From Trueperella sp. (GTDB lineage Bacteria > Actinomycetota > Actinomycetes > Actinomycetales > Actinomycetaceae), in the NCBI GenBank assembly GCA_012727825.1, contig JAAYGH010000072.1, positions 1 to 10,335 on the forward strand: DNA of 10,335 nucleotides, given 5' to 3'. Within the stretch, counting starts at the first letter, position 1; each line of letters opens with the position of its first letter. This document shows positions 1-6,085 of the stretch, one piece after another. Under the pieces are notes generated by a model. The model ran no database searches, had not been told where the DNA came from, and saw only the letters and a program-made list of their open reading frames with translations. A program made the position numbers and the translations under genes.

Positions 1-1
1 G

Positions 2-115
2 CGGAGGCTCGACCCGAAAGGCCGTGCCACACCGACATCTGGTAAGGGGTCCGGGCTCTCTGCTCGCGATCGCGAAATCTTGGACGACGTACCGCCGCAT
101 TTCGGCAACCTATAA
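2..115 (+). CDS. C-terminal fragment of an unidentified protein (partial)
   Basis: Reading frame 2 is open from the window edge to a TAA at 113-115 and gives 37 residues ending in V-P-P-H-F-G-N-L. The sequence looks protein-like: basic and Gly/Ser-rich at first, then an acidic helix-like stretch (S-A-R-D-R-E-I-L-D-D). The gene would end 28 bp from the convergent cpaB-like gene, which is normal geometry for a gene end. I do not recognise the family. A competing minus-strand frame is also open to the edge from an ATG at 100-98. The call therefore rests only on composition and position. Confidence 0.35.
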   Translation, partial: RRLDPKGRATPTSGKGSGLSARDREILDDVPPHFGNL

Positions 116-116
116 T
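111..116 (+). promoter_or_regulatory. Perfect TATAAT, possible -10 element
   Basis: The consensus hexamer TATAAT lies six bases before an ATG at 123, the same spacing seen at the other likely leaderless starts in this window. No -35 element is visible at 16-18 bp. The hexamer also overlaps the TAA stop of the left-edge reading frame, so coincidence is quite possible. Confidence 0.25.
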
Positions 117-143
117 CTTCAGATGTCCGCGCGATCTCGCCAT

Positions 144-821
144 TTACGGCTCGCGCGGGCCGGAGAGGACGGCGTGAAGGGGCGCTCGCGAACCAGCGCC
201 AAGGACGCGTTCGATTGCGGCCGTGGGGATTTCGAGATAGAACACATGGGTGTCTTCGGTGTGGGCCAATAGGTTTGATGAGCCCTTGTCCGTGGCAATT
301 CCCGCAACCCGGATGCTCTTGACCAGTACCTGTGCATCGGTCGCTTCAGAAAATTCGCCCGGCATCGCGTACAGGTCAACCTGCACTCCCGGTTGCATGA
401 GGGCGATCCCTCCGGCGTCAACGATCGCAACTGGCGCAATGACAGTTCCGGCCGCGGAGTTTTCCAAGAACTCGGAGGTTAGCAGGTGGCTCGTGAGTAC
501 GGGCGCCCCCTCGGGTAGTGGCCCTACAAGGAATTCGCCCACTGCCTCATCCACGTGTTCAATACCACCGGGGATATCGTCCGCTACCTGGAGGATCGCC
601 AGGTCGCTAGCCTCGAGGAGCTCCCCACTCGCCACGTCGCGGGTGGTGACAACCATCGGAACGGACGGAGCCTCGGCCGTCACCGGCGTGAGCGCCTGAA
701 TCGCTAGCACGACAAAGATGGCCACCCCCACCCAGCGCCATCGCCACAGCATGGCACGGATCGGTGACGATCGCGCAGTCGTCGGCGTCGGGGAGGGTGA
801 CGTTCGGTGGGAATGAGCCAT
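144..821 (-). CDS. SAF-domain membrane protein, CpaB/RcpC-like
   Basis: The 225-residue product has a Ser/Thr/Pro-rich basic N-terminus and one hydrophobic segment at about residues 27-44 (W-V-G-V-A-I-F-V-V-L-A-I). A SAF domain follows at about 55-115 (T-T-R-D-V-A-S-G-E-L, then G-P-L-P-E-G-A-P-V-L). The C-terminal RcpC-like part, about 125-220, includes M-Q-P-G-V-Q-V-D-L-Y-A. In Flp/Tad pilus systems CpaB/RcpC is a periplasmic or secretin-associated assembly factor, but no other tad gene is present. Actinobacteria often keep a lone SAF-domain gene of this kind. I chose ATG 821 because CATAAT lies six bases upstream, suggesting leaderless translation. GTG 848 would add nine residues. Neither start has a clear ribosome binding site. 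The gene lies 69 bp downstream of the cyclo-ligase gene on the same strand. Confidence 0.8.
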   Translation of the reverse strand: MAHSHRTSPSPTPTTARSSPIRAMLWRWRWVGVAIFVVLAIQALTPVTAEAPSVPMVVTTRDVASGELLEASDLAILQVADDIPGGIEHVDEAVGEFLVGPLPEGAPVLTSHLLTSEFLENSAAGTVIAPVAIVDAGGIALMQPGVQVDLYAMPGEFSEATDAQVLVKSIRVAGIATDKGSSNLLAHTEDTHVFYLEIPTAAIERVLGAGSRAPLHAVLSGPREP

Positions 822-827
822 ACGTCG

Positions 828-833
828 ATTATG
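828..833 (-). promoter_or_regulatory. Candidate -10 element of the SAF-domain gene
   Basis: On the minus strand CATAAT (5 of 6 consensus bases) is followed by six bases and then ATG at 821. This places the expected transcription start on the A of the start codon. No -35 match is apparent. Confidence 0.4.
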
Positions 834-890
834 CAGAAGCGGGCACACACCCGGTCGCGGCCTCAGAGGCGAATGTGGAAAGTGTGGCCG

Positions 891-1538
891 CTATCCGAAC
901 TGTGGAAAAGTCTCGTCAGCTGCGCTCGTCCGCACAATCGTCGTCGGATGGATTGCGTATGGAACCGAAACGTCCATTTCATCCTGAGGGATGTGCTCAA
1001 CGAGCAGCTCCTCAGGATAAATCATTGCACCAACAAGAGCGTCCGGGCCAACCTTTTTCAATGCGCGATCATACCAACCGCCGCCCTGACCAAGGCGCGC
1101 ACCGCGCTGCGAAATAGCGAGCGCAGGAATCACGAGTGCCCCGACCTCAGCCAAGATCTCTGGATCGAGCGCTTCGCCCAAGGGTTCTGGGGGACGCCCG
1201 GGCGCCATTTCTACAAGCTCCTCATCCGTGGTGTAAAACCCCCACGCGCGGGTGAGACCCGGACCAAGCTTCGGCAACAACACGCGTTTTCCAGCTTTGC
1301 ACAGTGCCTCGATGACGGCGTGCGTAGGTGGTTCTTTGTTGACCGACACGTAACAGGCAACCAGTTCGCGGTCGCCAACAAACTGCAAGACAGTCTCCGC
1401 CCACTCTTTCGAGTAGTTTTCGAGCACTCGCCGACCACGCTGTTTGCGGTGGGCTCGAATCGTGGAGCGGATAACCTGTTTGCCTTCTTCAACCTCCAAG
1501 TGGGAGATCTCAGGAATACTCAACGCTGAGATAGACAT
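891..1538 (-). CDS. 5-formyltetrahydrofolate cyclo-ligase
   Basis: The 215-residue protein matches the MTHFS family, which converts 5-formyl-THF to 5,10-methenyl-THF using ATP in the cytoplasm, salvaging a storage folate. The key signature is L-G-Q-G-G-G-W-Y-D-R-A-L at 149-160, the family's G-x-G-G-G-[YW]-Y-D-R nucleotide/Mg loop. A basic N-terminal helix contains K20 and R24 plus R-x-H-R-K-Q-R, and a substrate-pocket segment lies at K-E-P-P-T-H-A-V-I (68-76). Length is usual for the family. The only start is ATG 1538. It has no well-placed Shine-Dalgarno: AAGG is one base away. A -10-like GAGAAT lies six bases upstream. The gene is divergent from glp, a neighbourhood also found in other actinobacteria such as Mycobacterium. 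A standard gene symbol is not assigned because names differ between species. Confidence 0.93.
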   Translation of the reverse strand: MSISALSIPEISHLEVEEGKQVIRSTIRAHRKQRGRRVLENYSKEWAETVLQFVGDRELVACYVSVNKEPPTHAVIEALCKAGKRVLLPKLGPGLTRAWGFYTTDEELVEMAPGRPPEPLGEALDPEILAEVGALVIPALAISQRGARLGQGGGWYDRALKKVGPDALVGAMIYPEELLVEHIPQDEMDVSVPYAIHPTTIVRTSAADETFPQFG

Positions 1539-1544
1539 GCCTTG

Positions 1545-1550
1545 ATTCTC
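1545..1550 (-). promoter_or_regulatory. Weak candidate -10 element of the cyclo-ligase gene
   Basis: GAGAAT on the minus strand keeps the A at position 2 and the T at position 6 of TATAAT (4 of 6 matches). It sits six bases from ATG 1538, as at other probable leaderless starts here. No convincing -35 is visible. Confidence 0.25.
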
Positions 1551-1619
1551 TCACGTATCCGTTGAGCAAGGGTTGCGATACGCTCTCCGGTAAACTGTGC
1601 GGGAACCTAGGGAGGCCCA

Positions 1620-2834
1620 ATGAAGTCCGTTGCCGAGCACCTCGAAGAGTGCCTTGCCGTTGCGAAACCGCTGCCGTCATTCGCTGTTGCTCTATCCGAT
1701 GCCGTCGGTTGCGTTCTTGCTGAGGATGTCCGTTCCCTGGTCGACGTCCCGCAGGGCGATCTCGCGGCGCGCGATGGCTACGCGGTGAGGATTGAGGACG
1801 TGGAAGGTACCTCTCGCGATCACCCCGTGGTGTTACCTGTTGTTGAGGAGGTTCGGGCCGACACGATCGATCCGTCGATGCTCGTTCACGGCGCCACGGT
1901 GCGGATTTCCTCGGGCGCGGTCGTGCCGGCCGGTACACAGGCCATCATCCCAATCGAGAACACGGATCAAGGACGTGCCGACGTCCAGATTTTCAAAGGA
2001 ATCGGCGACGACGACAACATTCGCCACCGCGCAGAAGATTTCGGAGCGGGCGACGTCCTCCTTCGAGCGGGGGTGCGAATCGGTTCCCGTCAAATCGCCG
2101 TTCTCGCCTCGGCAGGGCATTCAACGGTGATGGTTCATCCGTCACCCCGCGTGGTCATCATGGCGATCGGCGACGAACTCCAAGAACCAGGCATGCCCGC
2201 CACCGTGGGCAAAATTTATGACGCTAATTCCCACGCGCTTTCAACAGCAGTTCGCGACGCTGGGGGAGAGGTATTCCGGGTCGGCGCGGTGACCGACGAC
2301 AAGCGCGAACTACGTGAACTCCTCGAGGATCAGCTTGTGCGTGCCGACATTATTATCACCACTGGCGGTTTGTCCTACGGTGGCGGTGACACCGTGAAAG
2401 AGGTGCTTTCTCCGCTTGGTACCGTGCGATTCGACAACGTGGCGATGGCACCGGGGCGCCAACTCGGCGTGGGCAAACTCGAGGACGAGACCACGGTGTT
2501 TTGCTTACCGGGATCCCCGGTTGCGGCGATGACTGCCTTCGAAGTTTTCATTCGCCCCGCGCTCAGGCAGATGGCTGGCTACACGAATATTCACCGCCGA
2601 TCGATTAACGCCACCGTGGAAAAGCCGTGGGAGTCGCCGGCGAACACACGCGAGTTCGTCCGTGCTCGCGTGGTGGGTAACCCCCATGAGGGTTACGCGG
2701 TGGAGCCACTCGGTGATCCCGCGCGCCCACTTCTGACAGCACTGGCTCAGGCAAATTGCCTCGCGATCGTGCCGGAAGATCAGCGAGCTGTTCAGGCTGG
2801 CGACGTGCTCGAGTGCATCATCCTCAACGCATAG
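1620..2834 (+). CDS. glp: Molybdotransferase-like divisome protein Glp (MoeA family)
   Basis: The 404-residue protein has the full MoeA/gephyrin-E layout. The N-terminal domains span about 5-170 (D-L-A-A-R-D-G-Y-A, then G-A-V-V-P-A-G-T). The molybdopterin-binding domain spans about 175-320 (G-D-E at 184-186; T-T-G-G-L-S-Y-G-G-G-D at 247-257), and a C-terminal beta domain about 325-402. E. coli MoeA has two lysines in A-I-K-P-G-K-P; here the segment is A-M-A-P-G-R-Q (275-281). That fits a divergent, non-biosynthetic role. In C. glutamicum the equivalent protein, Glp, binds FtsZ and the membrane receptor Glr. A Glr-like gene follows here, and no molybdenum-cofactor genes are nearby. GGGAGG at 1610-1615, four bases from the ATG, fixes the start. 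The alternative is a true molybdopterin molybdenumtransferase (MoeA). Confidence 0.88.
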   Translation: MKSVAEHLEECLAVAKPLPSFAVALSDAVGCVLAEDVRSLVDVPQGDLAARDGYAVRIEDVEGTSRDHPVVLPVVEEVRADTIDPSMLVHGATVRISSGAVVPAGTQAIIPIENTDQGRADVQIFKGIGDDDNIRHRAEDFGAGDVLLRAGVRIGSRQIAVLASAGHSTVMVHPSPRVVIMAIGDELQEPGMPATVGKIYDANSHALSTAVRDAGGEVFRVGAVTDDKRELRELLEDQLVRADIIITTGGLSYGGGDTVKEVLSPLGTVRFDNVAMAPGRQLGVGKLEDETTVFCLPGSPVAAMTAFEVFIRPALRQMAGYTNIHRRSINATVEKPWESPANTREFVRARVVGNPHEGYAVEPLGDPARPLLTALAQANCLAIVPEDQRAVQAGDVLECIILNA

Positions 2835-2950
2835 AATTCTGCGTGTTGGTTGATTCCCGTTAAACGGCTGGTAGTCACTAACATCACGTGTGGCCATTGT
2901 TCCTCGTGTGGCAGATGTCGGAATTTAACCGGCAAAAATGTGCGCTTTCC

Positions 2951-2971
2951 GGCGTGATTGAGCAACACGCC
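2951..2971 (+). other. Small hairpin between glp and the Glr-like gene
   Basis: GGCGTG (2951-2956) pairs perfectly with CACGCC (2966-2971) around a nine-base loop. No T-run follows, so it is not a typical intrinsic terminator. The rest of the 184-bp gap (2835-3018) shows no gene. Confidence 0.25.
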
Positions 2972-3006
2972 TCCGTGAGATAACCGCCAGAACCCGGCCG
3001 TCAACA

Positions 3007-3012
3007 TAACGT
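3007..3012 (+). promoter_or_regulatory. Candidate -10 element of the Glr-like gene
   Basis: TAACGT (TAnnnT) ends six bases before ATG 3019, so transcription would begin at the start codon. No -35 match and no strong Shine-Dalgarno are visible, which fits a leaderless mRNA. Confidence 0.35.
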
Positions 3013-3018
3013 GGATAT

Positions 3019-4038
3019 ATGGGTATTGATGGGGCGGTACTTGCCGTAGGAACGTTGTTCCTGTTGGCATACGTCGTTCCACAAATAATCCGCAACCGAG
3101 CCGTCCTCGCGGACGCACCGATTGGTGAACGGTACTCAGACGACCTGAGGATCATCACCGAACGAACTCTCAGGCAGGCCAGCGGCGAACACGGAAAAAT
3201 TTTTACGACGGAGCGAATCATGAGTACATCCACCGGCAAGCGCGGACAGCGAGGACCAGACGCAGCAAAAATGCGTGCCATTGCACGTGACCGTTCACGT
3301 GCTCGCGCCCGTATCGCCCAGCGCGGAGCCGCTCAGCAGCGCGCCCTGTTCGGTGCGGCCGTCTTCGTCGGGTTGACGGTGATTTTGTGGATTCTGGCTG
3401 GCGCGACGTCGCTGCCCACGGGCATCGCAATCGCCTCGACCGCACTTGGCGGACTGTACCTCGTTGGCCTCGGCGCGGTGGTCTCGAGCTGGGGCCGCCT
3501 CAACCATGAAGACACCGAGCGCATTTCGCGCGCCAACCAAGCCCTGCGATCGGGTCGCGACCACCAACGCAAGGCTCTCTCACGCACGAAGAGCGACGTC
3601 GATTTTCTGGCTCGCGATGAAGCACCGGCTAAGGCTTCGGTGAACGTGCCTGCGGAAGAGTCACGCGCGGAAAGCCAGGCAGTGAAAGCTCTCGAAGCGC
3701 ACCCGGCGCCGCGGGTGGCCCGCGTTGACCGCATCGTTCAGGGCACCCCCGTAGTGGAGAGCCGGGTTCGCGGAACTGACTCTCGCGAGCGCGCTGAGGC
3801 CCCGTCGTATACCCTCAAGCCAGCAATCCAACGCCGTAGCGTCAAACCTTACGTGGCACCTGAAACTCCCGAGGTGGCGGTTCCGTACCGTCCGAGCCAA
3901 GTCGGCGAACGTCTTGGTGACGAGGCGCTGGAGGCAGCGAACCCGACACCGGAGATGACCGGCACTGAAGAGCTTCGCTCTGACGTTCTTGGTGGTGGCT
4001 CCACCCTCGATGCACTCCTCGACCGCCGCCGCGCATAA
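3019..4038 (+). CDS. Glr-like membrane protein, probable Glp partner
   Basis: The 339-residue protein has three predicted membrane helices: TM1 about 3-24, TM2 about 109-128 and TM3 about 134-155. TM1 is followed by a soluble basic stretch containing R-Y-S-D-D-L-R-I-I (38-46). The long cytoplasmic tail is rich in Ala, Glu, Arg and Pro and looks disordered. It carries S-Y-T-L-K-P (263-268) and ends L-D-A-L-L-D-R-R-R-A. This layout resembles the actinobacterial family that includes M. tuberculosis Rv0996 and the C. glutamicum Glr receptor, encoded near glp. The usual intervening rimJ acetyltransferase gene is missing here. The assignment rests on architecture and position, not on a search. Start 3019 keeps the conserved-looking N-terminus. 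An internal ATG at 3220 (residue 68) has a much better ribosome binding site and could give a two-helix form. Confidence 0.75.
   Translation: MGIDGAVLAVGTLFLLAYVVPQIIRNRAVLADAPIGERYSDDLRIITERTLRQASGEHGKIFTTERIMSTSTGKRGQRGPDAAKMRAIARDRSRARARIAQRGAAQQRALFGAAVFVGLTVILWILAGATSLPTGIAIASTALGGLYLVGLGAVVSSWGRLNHEDTERISRANQALRSGRDHQRKALSRTKSDVDFLARDEAPAKASVNVPAEESRAESQAVKALEAHPAPRVARVDRIVQGTPVVESRVRGTDSRERAEAPSYTLKPAIQRRSVKPYVAPETPEVAVPYRPSQVGERLGDEALEAANPTPEMTGTEELRSDVLGGGSTLDALLDRRRA
3210..3213 (+). promoter_or_regulatory. Internal Shine-Dalgarno inside the Glr-like gene
   Basis: GGAG stands six bases before the in-frame ATG at 3220-3222, an ideal spacing. The annotated 3019 start has no comparable site. 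It could drive a shorter isoform of 272 residues lacking TM1. Confidence 0.4.
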
Positions 4039-4062
4039 TTTGCTACCTTCGCGCACGACCAC

Positions 4063-4079
4063 GCCATAACCCTTGTGGC
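4063..4079 (+). other. Hairpin after the Glr-like gene
   Basis: GCCATAA (4063-4069) pairs with TTGTGGC (4073-4079) with one T-G wobble around a CCC loop, 25 bp after the stop codon. It has no T-run. Confidence 0.3.
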
Positions 4080-4101
4080 ATAGCGTGCTATAGCTGACCA
4101 T

Positions 4102-4123
4102 CTCCCGCCACACTGGGCGGGGG
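4102..4123 (+). terminator. Candidate terminator hairpin downstream of the Glr-like gene
   Basis: CTCCCGCC (4102-4109) pairs with GGCGGGGG (4116-4123), eight pairs with one wobble, around a six-base loop. The stem is strongly GC-rich, but only a short TCTTT lies about 15 bases further on, so termination efficiency is uncertain. Confidence 0.4.
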
Positions 4124-4174
4124 CCGTCTGGCTGGGTCTTTCGCTAAAGCTAGGTGTGCCGTAGGGCTTGTGAG

Positions 4175-4460
4175 GGTAGTGCTTTGATTTTCGGGGTAGC
4201 CCTGATGTCCGCCCTACGATCGTGGAATACACGTCAGTGAAGAATGCGTTGTCACGGAACCCGTTAGTGGTCCGCACGTCAGTGAGGTCAGCGCCTCGCT
4301 GGCAACACCGAGCTCACTGCCAACCTGCTCGATCACCGTAAAAGGCGCCAACGACTTATCTTCCTCCAACCCTTCCAGCACTATACGAACCCCATGTTCA
4401 CAAAACTCCTGTGGACACTTCCTAGGCATACACCTATCCCCTCAAAAATGGGAGAGCCAA
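4175..4460 (-). mobile_element. Relic of an IS3-family insertion sequence, internally deleted
   Basis: On the minus strand an IS3-type orfA start (4429-4289) is joined directly to an orfB integrase-core fragment (4292-4200), so most of the element is gone. Candidate imperfect terminal inverted repeats flank the pieces: plus-strand C-T-A-T-C-C-C-C-T-C-A-A-A-A-A near 4434-4448, and the opposing G-A-T-T-T-T-C-G-G-G-G-T-A-G near 4186-4199. These repeats are matched by eye with gaps. No target-site duplication could be fixed. The element must be immobile without help in trans. Confidence 0.6.
4200..4429 (-). pseudogene. IS3-family transposase orfA/orfB remnant
   Basis: From ATG 4429 the translation opens M-P-R-K-C-P-Q-E-F and continues V-L-E-G-L-E-E-D-K-S to V-I-E-Q-V-G-S-E-L-G-V. 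This is the helix-turn-helix N-terminus of IS3 OrfA, about 47 residues. Homology stops near 4289. In the next frame, from 4292, A-D-L-T-D-V-R-T-T-N-G-F then F-F-T-D-V-Y-S-T-I-V-G matches the start of the OrfB rve/DDE core (usually aDxTYVrT...FvtDvYSRxIVGW), including the first catalytic Asp. The OrfA C-terminus, the OrfB start and the remaining DDE residues are missing. Changes such as Y to D and the loss of R after Y-S indicate decay. No functional product is expected. Confidence 0.65.
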
Positions 4461-4523
4461 ACCAAGGACGCTTGGGTCTTCATGTCTGTCGGAGTTGCTG
4501 CATGCGCCGCGTGTTGGTTCTAG

Positions 4524-4712
4524 CGATGCCTACTTACCGCCAATCGGTGTTCTTATCGAGTTGGGGCCAGAAGTGTAGGTGGTCAATGGAAGAATCTTCA
4601 TAACAGTTATGTGGCGTTAGGAGGTGAGATCTCCGTTCATGGCGTGGATGGGAGGATCCGTGACAAGAACACGATCAAGCCTGCGTACGATCCCCGTGAC
4701 ATAAAGGGTTAG
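4524..4712 (+). pseudogene. Unidentified protein-like ORF fragments
   Basis: Between the IS relic and the exonuclease gene two plus-strand frames look protein-like but lack a proper start. Frame 3, open from 4524 to a TAG at 4710-4712, ends with G-G-E-I-S-V-H-G-V-D-G-R-I-R-D-K-N-T-I-K and a further P-A-Y-D-P-R-D-I-K-G. Frame 1 (4426-4575) ends L-P-P-I-G-V-L-I-E-L-G-P-E-V at a TAG. Neither has a good start or ribosome binding site. I recognise no family. They may be pieces of a decayed accessory gene or chance open frames. Confidence 0.2.
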
Positions 4713-4718
4713 TGGCAA

Positions 4719-4748
4719 TGCGGGGGCTCGCGGTTAGGGGTCCCCGCG
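4719..4748 (+). other. Strong hairpin upstream of the exonuclease gene
   Basis: The arms 4719-4729 and 4738-4748 pair over 11 positions with three G-T wobbles, around an eight-base loop. The core is GCGGGG (4720-4725) against CCCCGC (4742-4747). It sits 64 bp before the next start codon. It could end transcription from upstream or lie in a leader. No clean T-run follows. Confidence 0.4.
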
Positions 4749-4752
4749 TGTG

Positions 4753-4782
4753 TTGTGTGAATGGCTGTGCCGGAACTACGCT
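4753..4782 (+). promoter_or_regulatory. Weak candidate promoter of the exonuclease gene
   Basis: TTGTGT (4753-4758) and TACGCT (4777-4782) are 18 bp apart and lie 30 bp before ATG 4813. Each matches consensus in only about half its positions. Confidence 0.22.
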
Positions 4783-4812
4783 GGGTGCAGATCACAATGA
4801 GGTGAGAGAAAA

Positions 4813-5616
4813 ATGACGAGGTTGTCGTTTACTGCGATCGATTTTGAAACTGCTAATGCTCAGCGCGCTTCTGTTTGCTCGGTCGGTCTGGTGAAGGTCG
4901 AGAATGGTCAGGTGGTTGACCGGTTTACTTCGCTGATTCATCCACCACCAGGGCTTGAGACATTCGAGCCTAGGAATGTGAATATTCACGGGATCACGGC
5001 GGATGATGTTGCAGGGGCGCCTCATTGGTTTGAGGTTGCCCGCGAAGTTGAGGCCATCGCTCAAGATGATGTTCTGGTTGCTCATAATGCCGCATTTGAT
5101 CGTAGTGTGTTCGAGGGCGCTTATGACGCTTATGACTTGAACTGGCCGGTCCGAGACTGGTTGTGCACTCTGGCTCTGTCGAAGAAGTCACTCCGTGTTC
5201 CGTCATACGGGCTGCCTTGGGTCTCGGAGCATTTAGGGCTGGACCCTTTCGATCATCATGACGCGCTTGCAGATGCGATGGCGGCAGCGAACGTCCTTTT
5301 GGTCTTGGCGGAACGTCTGGATTTGCGGGACATGCAGGCTGTTATTGGCCAATCCCGTCGCAGAGTAACCGCTGAAGATATCTCTGATGAGGAGCTGGGG
5401 CTTGATGGTGTAGAGGGAGTTCCTAATAGCTTTGCAGATGAGGTTGTTTGCTTTACGGGAAAGATCACGTTAAAGCGGAAGGACGCGGAAGAGCTCGCGG
5501 AGAAGCTGGGCGCAACTATTAGCAGGAGTGTTACACGTCAGACGACGGTGTTGGTTGTCGGTGGTTTCAGTGAGGGGTCTTTGAGGCCTGGCGCCCAAAT
5601 GTCATTGAAGCTTTAG
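4813..5616 (+). CDS. DnaQ-type DEDDh 3'-5' exonuclease with BRCT domain, cut short by an in-frame TAG
   Basis: The first 170 residues form a DEDDh exonuclease domain with all catalytic residues: D10 and E12 (A-I-D-F-E-T-A), D96 (A-H-N-A-A-F-D), and H149 and D154 (H-H-D-A-L-A-D). This domain removes nucleotides from 3' ends, as in DNA polymerase III epsilon. A BRCT domain begins near residue 208 (V-V-C-F-T-G-K-I) and should run to about 292, but TAG at 5614-5616 stops it at residue 267. The same frame continues at once with the missing BRCT half. AGGTG at 4800-4804, eight bases before the ATG, supports the start. Codons use more A/T in third position than glp or the U32 gene, hinting at foreign origin. 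As read, the product keeps an intact nuclease but half a BRCT. Alternatives are a sequencing error or real nonsense decay. Confidence 0.88.
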   Translation: MTRLSFTAIDFETANAQRASVCSVGLVKVENGQVVDRFTSLIHPPPGLETFEPRNVNIHGITADDVAGAPHWFEVAREVEAIAQDDVLVAHNAAFDRSVFEGAYDAYDLNWPVRDWLCTLALSKKSLRVPSYGLPWVSEHLGLDPFDHHDALADAMAAANVLLVLAERLDLRDMQAVIGQSRRRVTAEDISDEELGLDGVEGVPNSFADEVVCFTGKITLKRKDAEELAEKLGATISRSVTRQTTVLVVGGFSEGSLRPGAQMSLKL

Positions 5617-5622
5617 AAGGCC

Positions 5623-5982
5623 GTGGAGAGTGTCGCTAAGGGGCAGCGCCTCGAAATATTGACTGAGTCGGAGTACCTGGTACGAATCGCTGATGAGAAA
5701 GAGGAGATCAAGAAGCGGTTGGCTCAAAGTGCGATGACGTCCTTTGGCGGCGGTAGCACGTGGTTGCCAGATTGGGCGCTTGACGCAGTACGTTCAATGG
5801 GGGTTGGAAACGACTGGTTGAGGTTCTTGCGGGAAGTTAGACACCCAGATGGGCGCGCGCAAGGTGGCGAACTCTGTATTCGTTGCGGCGAGTTGATTGA
5901 GCCTAGTGCCCATTATCAGCACCGAAATCGACATGTTTGCGGCATCAATTGCAACACGTCACTGAAGCGTGCGTGGCGTTGA
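5623..5982 (+). pseudogene. Detached C-terminal half of the exonuclease-BRCT protein, with zinc-finger-like end
   Basis: This is in the same frame as the exonuclease gene, six bases after its TAG. The first residues complete the BRCT fold (A-K-G-Q-R-L-E-I-L-T-E-S-E-Y-L). A short linker with G-G-G-S and W residues follows. The end carries a Cys/His cluster: C-I-R-C at 85-88, H97, H100, H104, and C106/C110 in R-H-V-C-G-I-N-C, likely a treble-clef-like zinc site. The first start-like codon is GTG 5623, with AGAAGG only two bases away, too close for normal initiation, though reinitiation after the TAG is conceivable. If the TAG is an error or is read through, the whole gene is 4813-5982, 389 residues. 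Confidence 0.75.
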
Positions 5983-6065
5983 ATCGGGAAGCGGGAGGGC
6001 TTGTTTGGTTCTGAATCGGCAGATGAGATCGCGGCCTATCAGGAGTTCTTTCGCCGGACCTCGCG

Positions 6066-6083
6066 CTGATCAGACTGATCAGA
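6066..6083 (+). repeat. Tandem 9-bp repeat of a palindrome
   Basis: CTGATCAGA occurs twice without a gap, and each copy contains the 8-bp palindrome CTGATCAG. In the minus-strand relic it encodes L-I-S-L-I-S. It could be an operator-like site or merely repeated codons. Confidence 0.5.
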
Positions 6084-6085
6084 AC

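Noticed and set aside
250..699. 149-codon plus-strand frame over the SAF-domain gene
   Set aside because: It is Ser/Thr/Ala-rich with no recognisable domain, and is an antisense shadow of the gene on the other strand.
764..1529. Two long plus-strand frames (764-1117, 807-1529) over the cyclo-ligase gene
   Set aside because: The minus frame carries the clear cyclo-ligase motif. The plus translations are compositionally odd, with no ribosome binding site.
3849..4199. Long minus-strand frame continuing from the orfB remnant into the Glr-like gene
   Set aside because: IS3 similarity ends near 4200. The rest is antisense to the real gene and its terminator.
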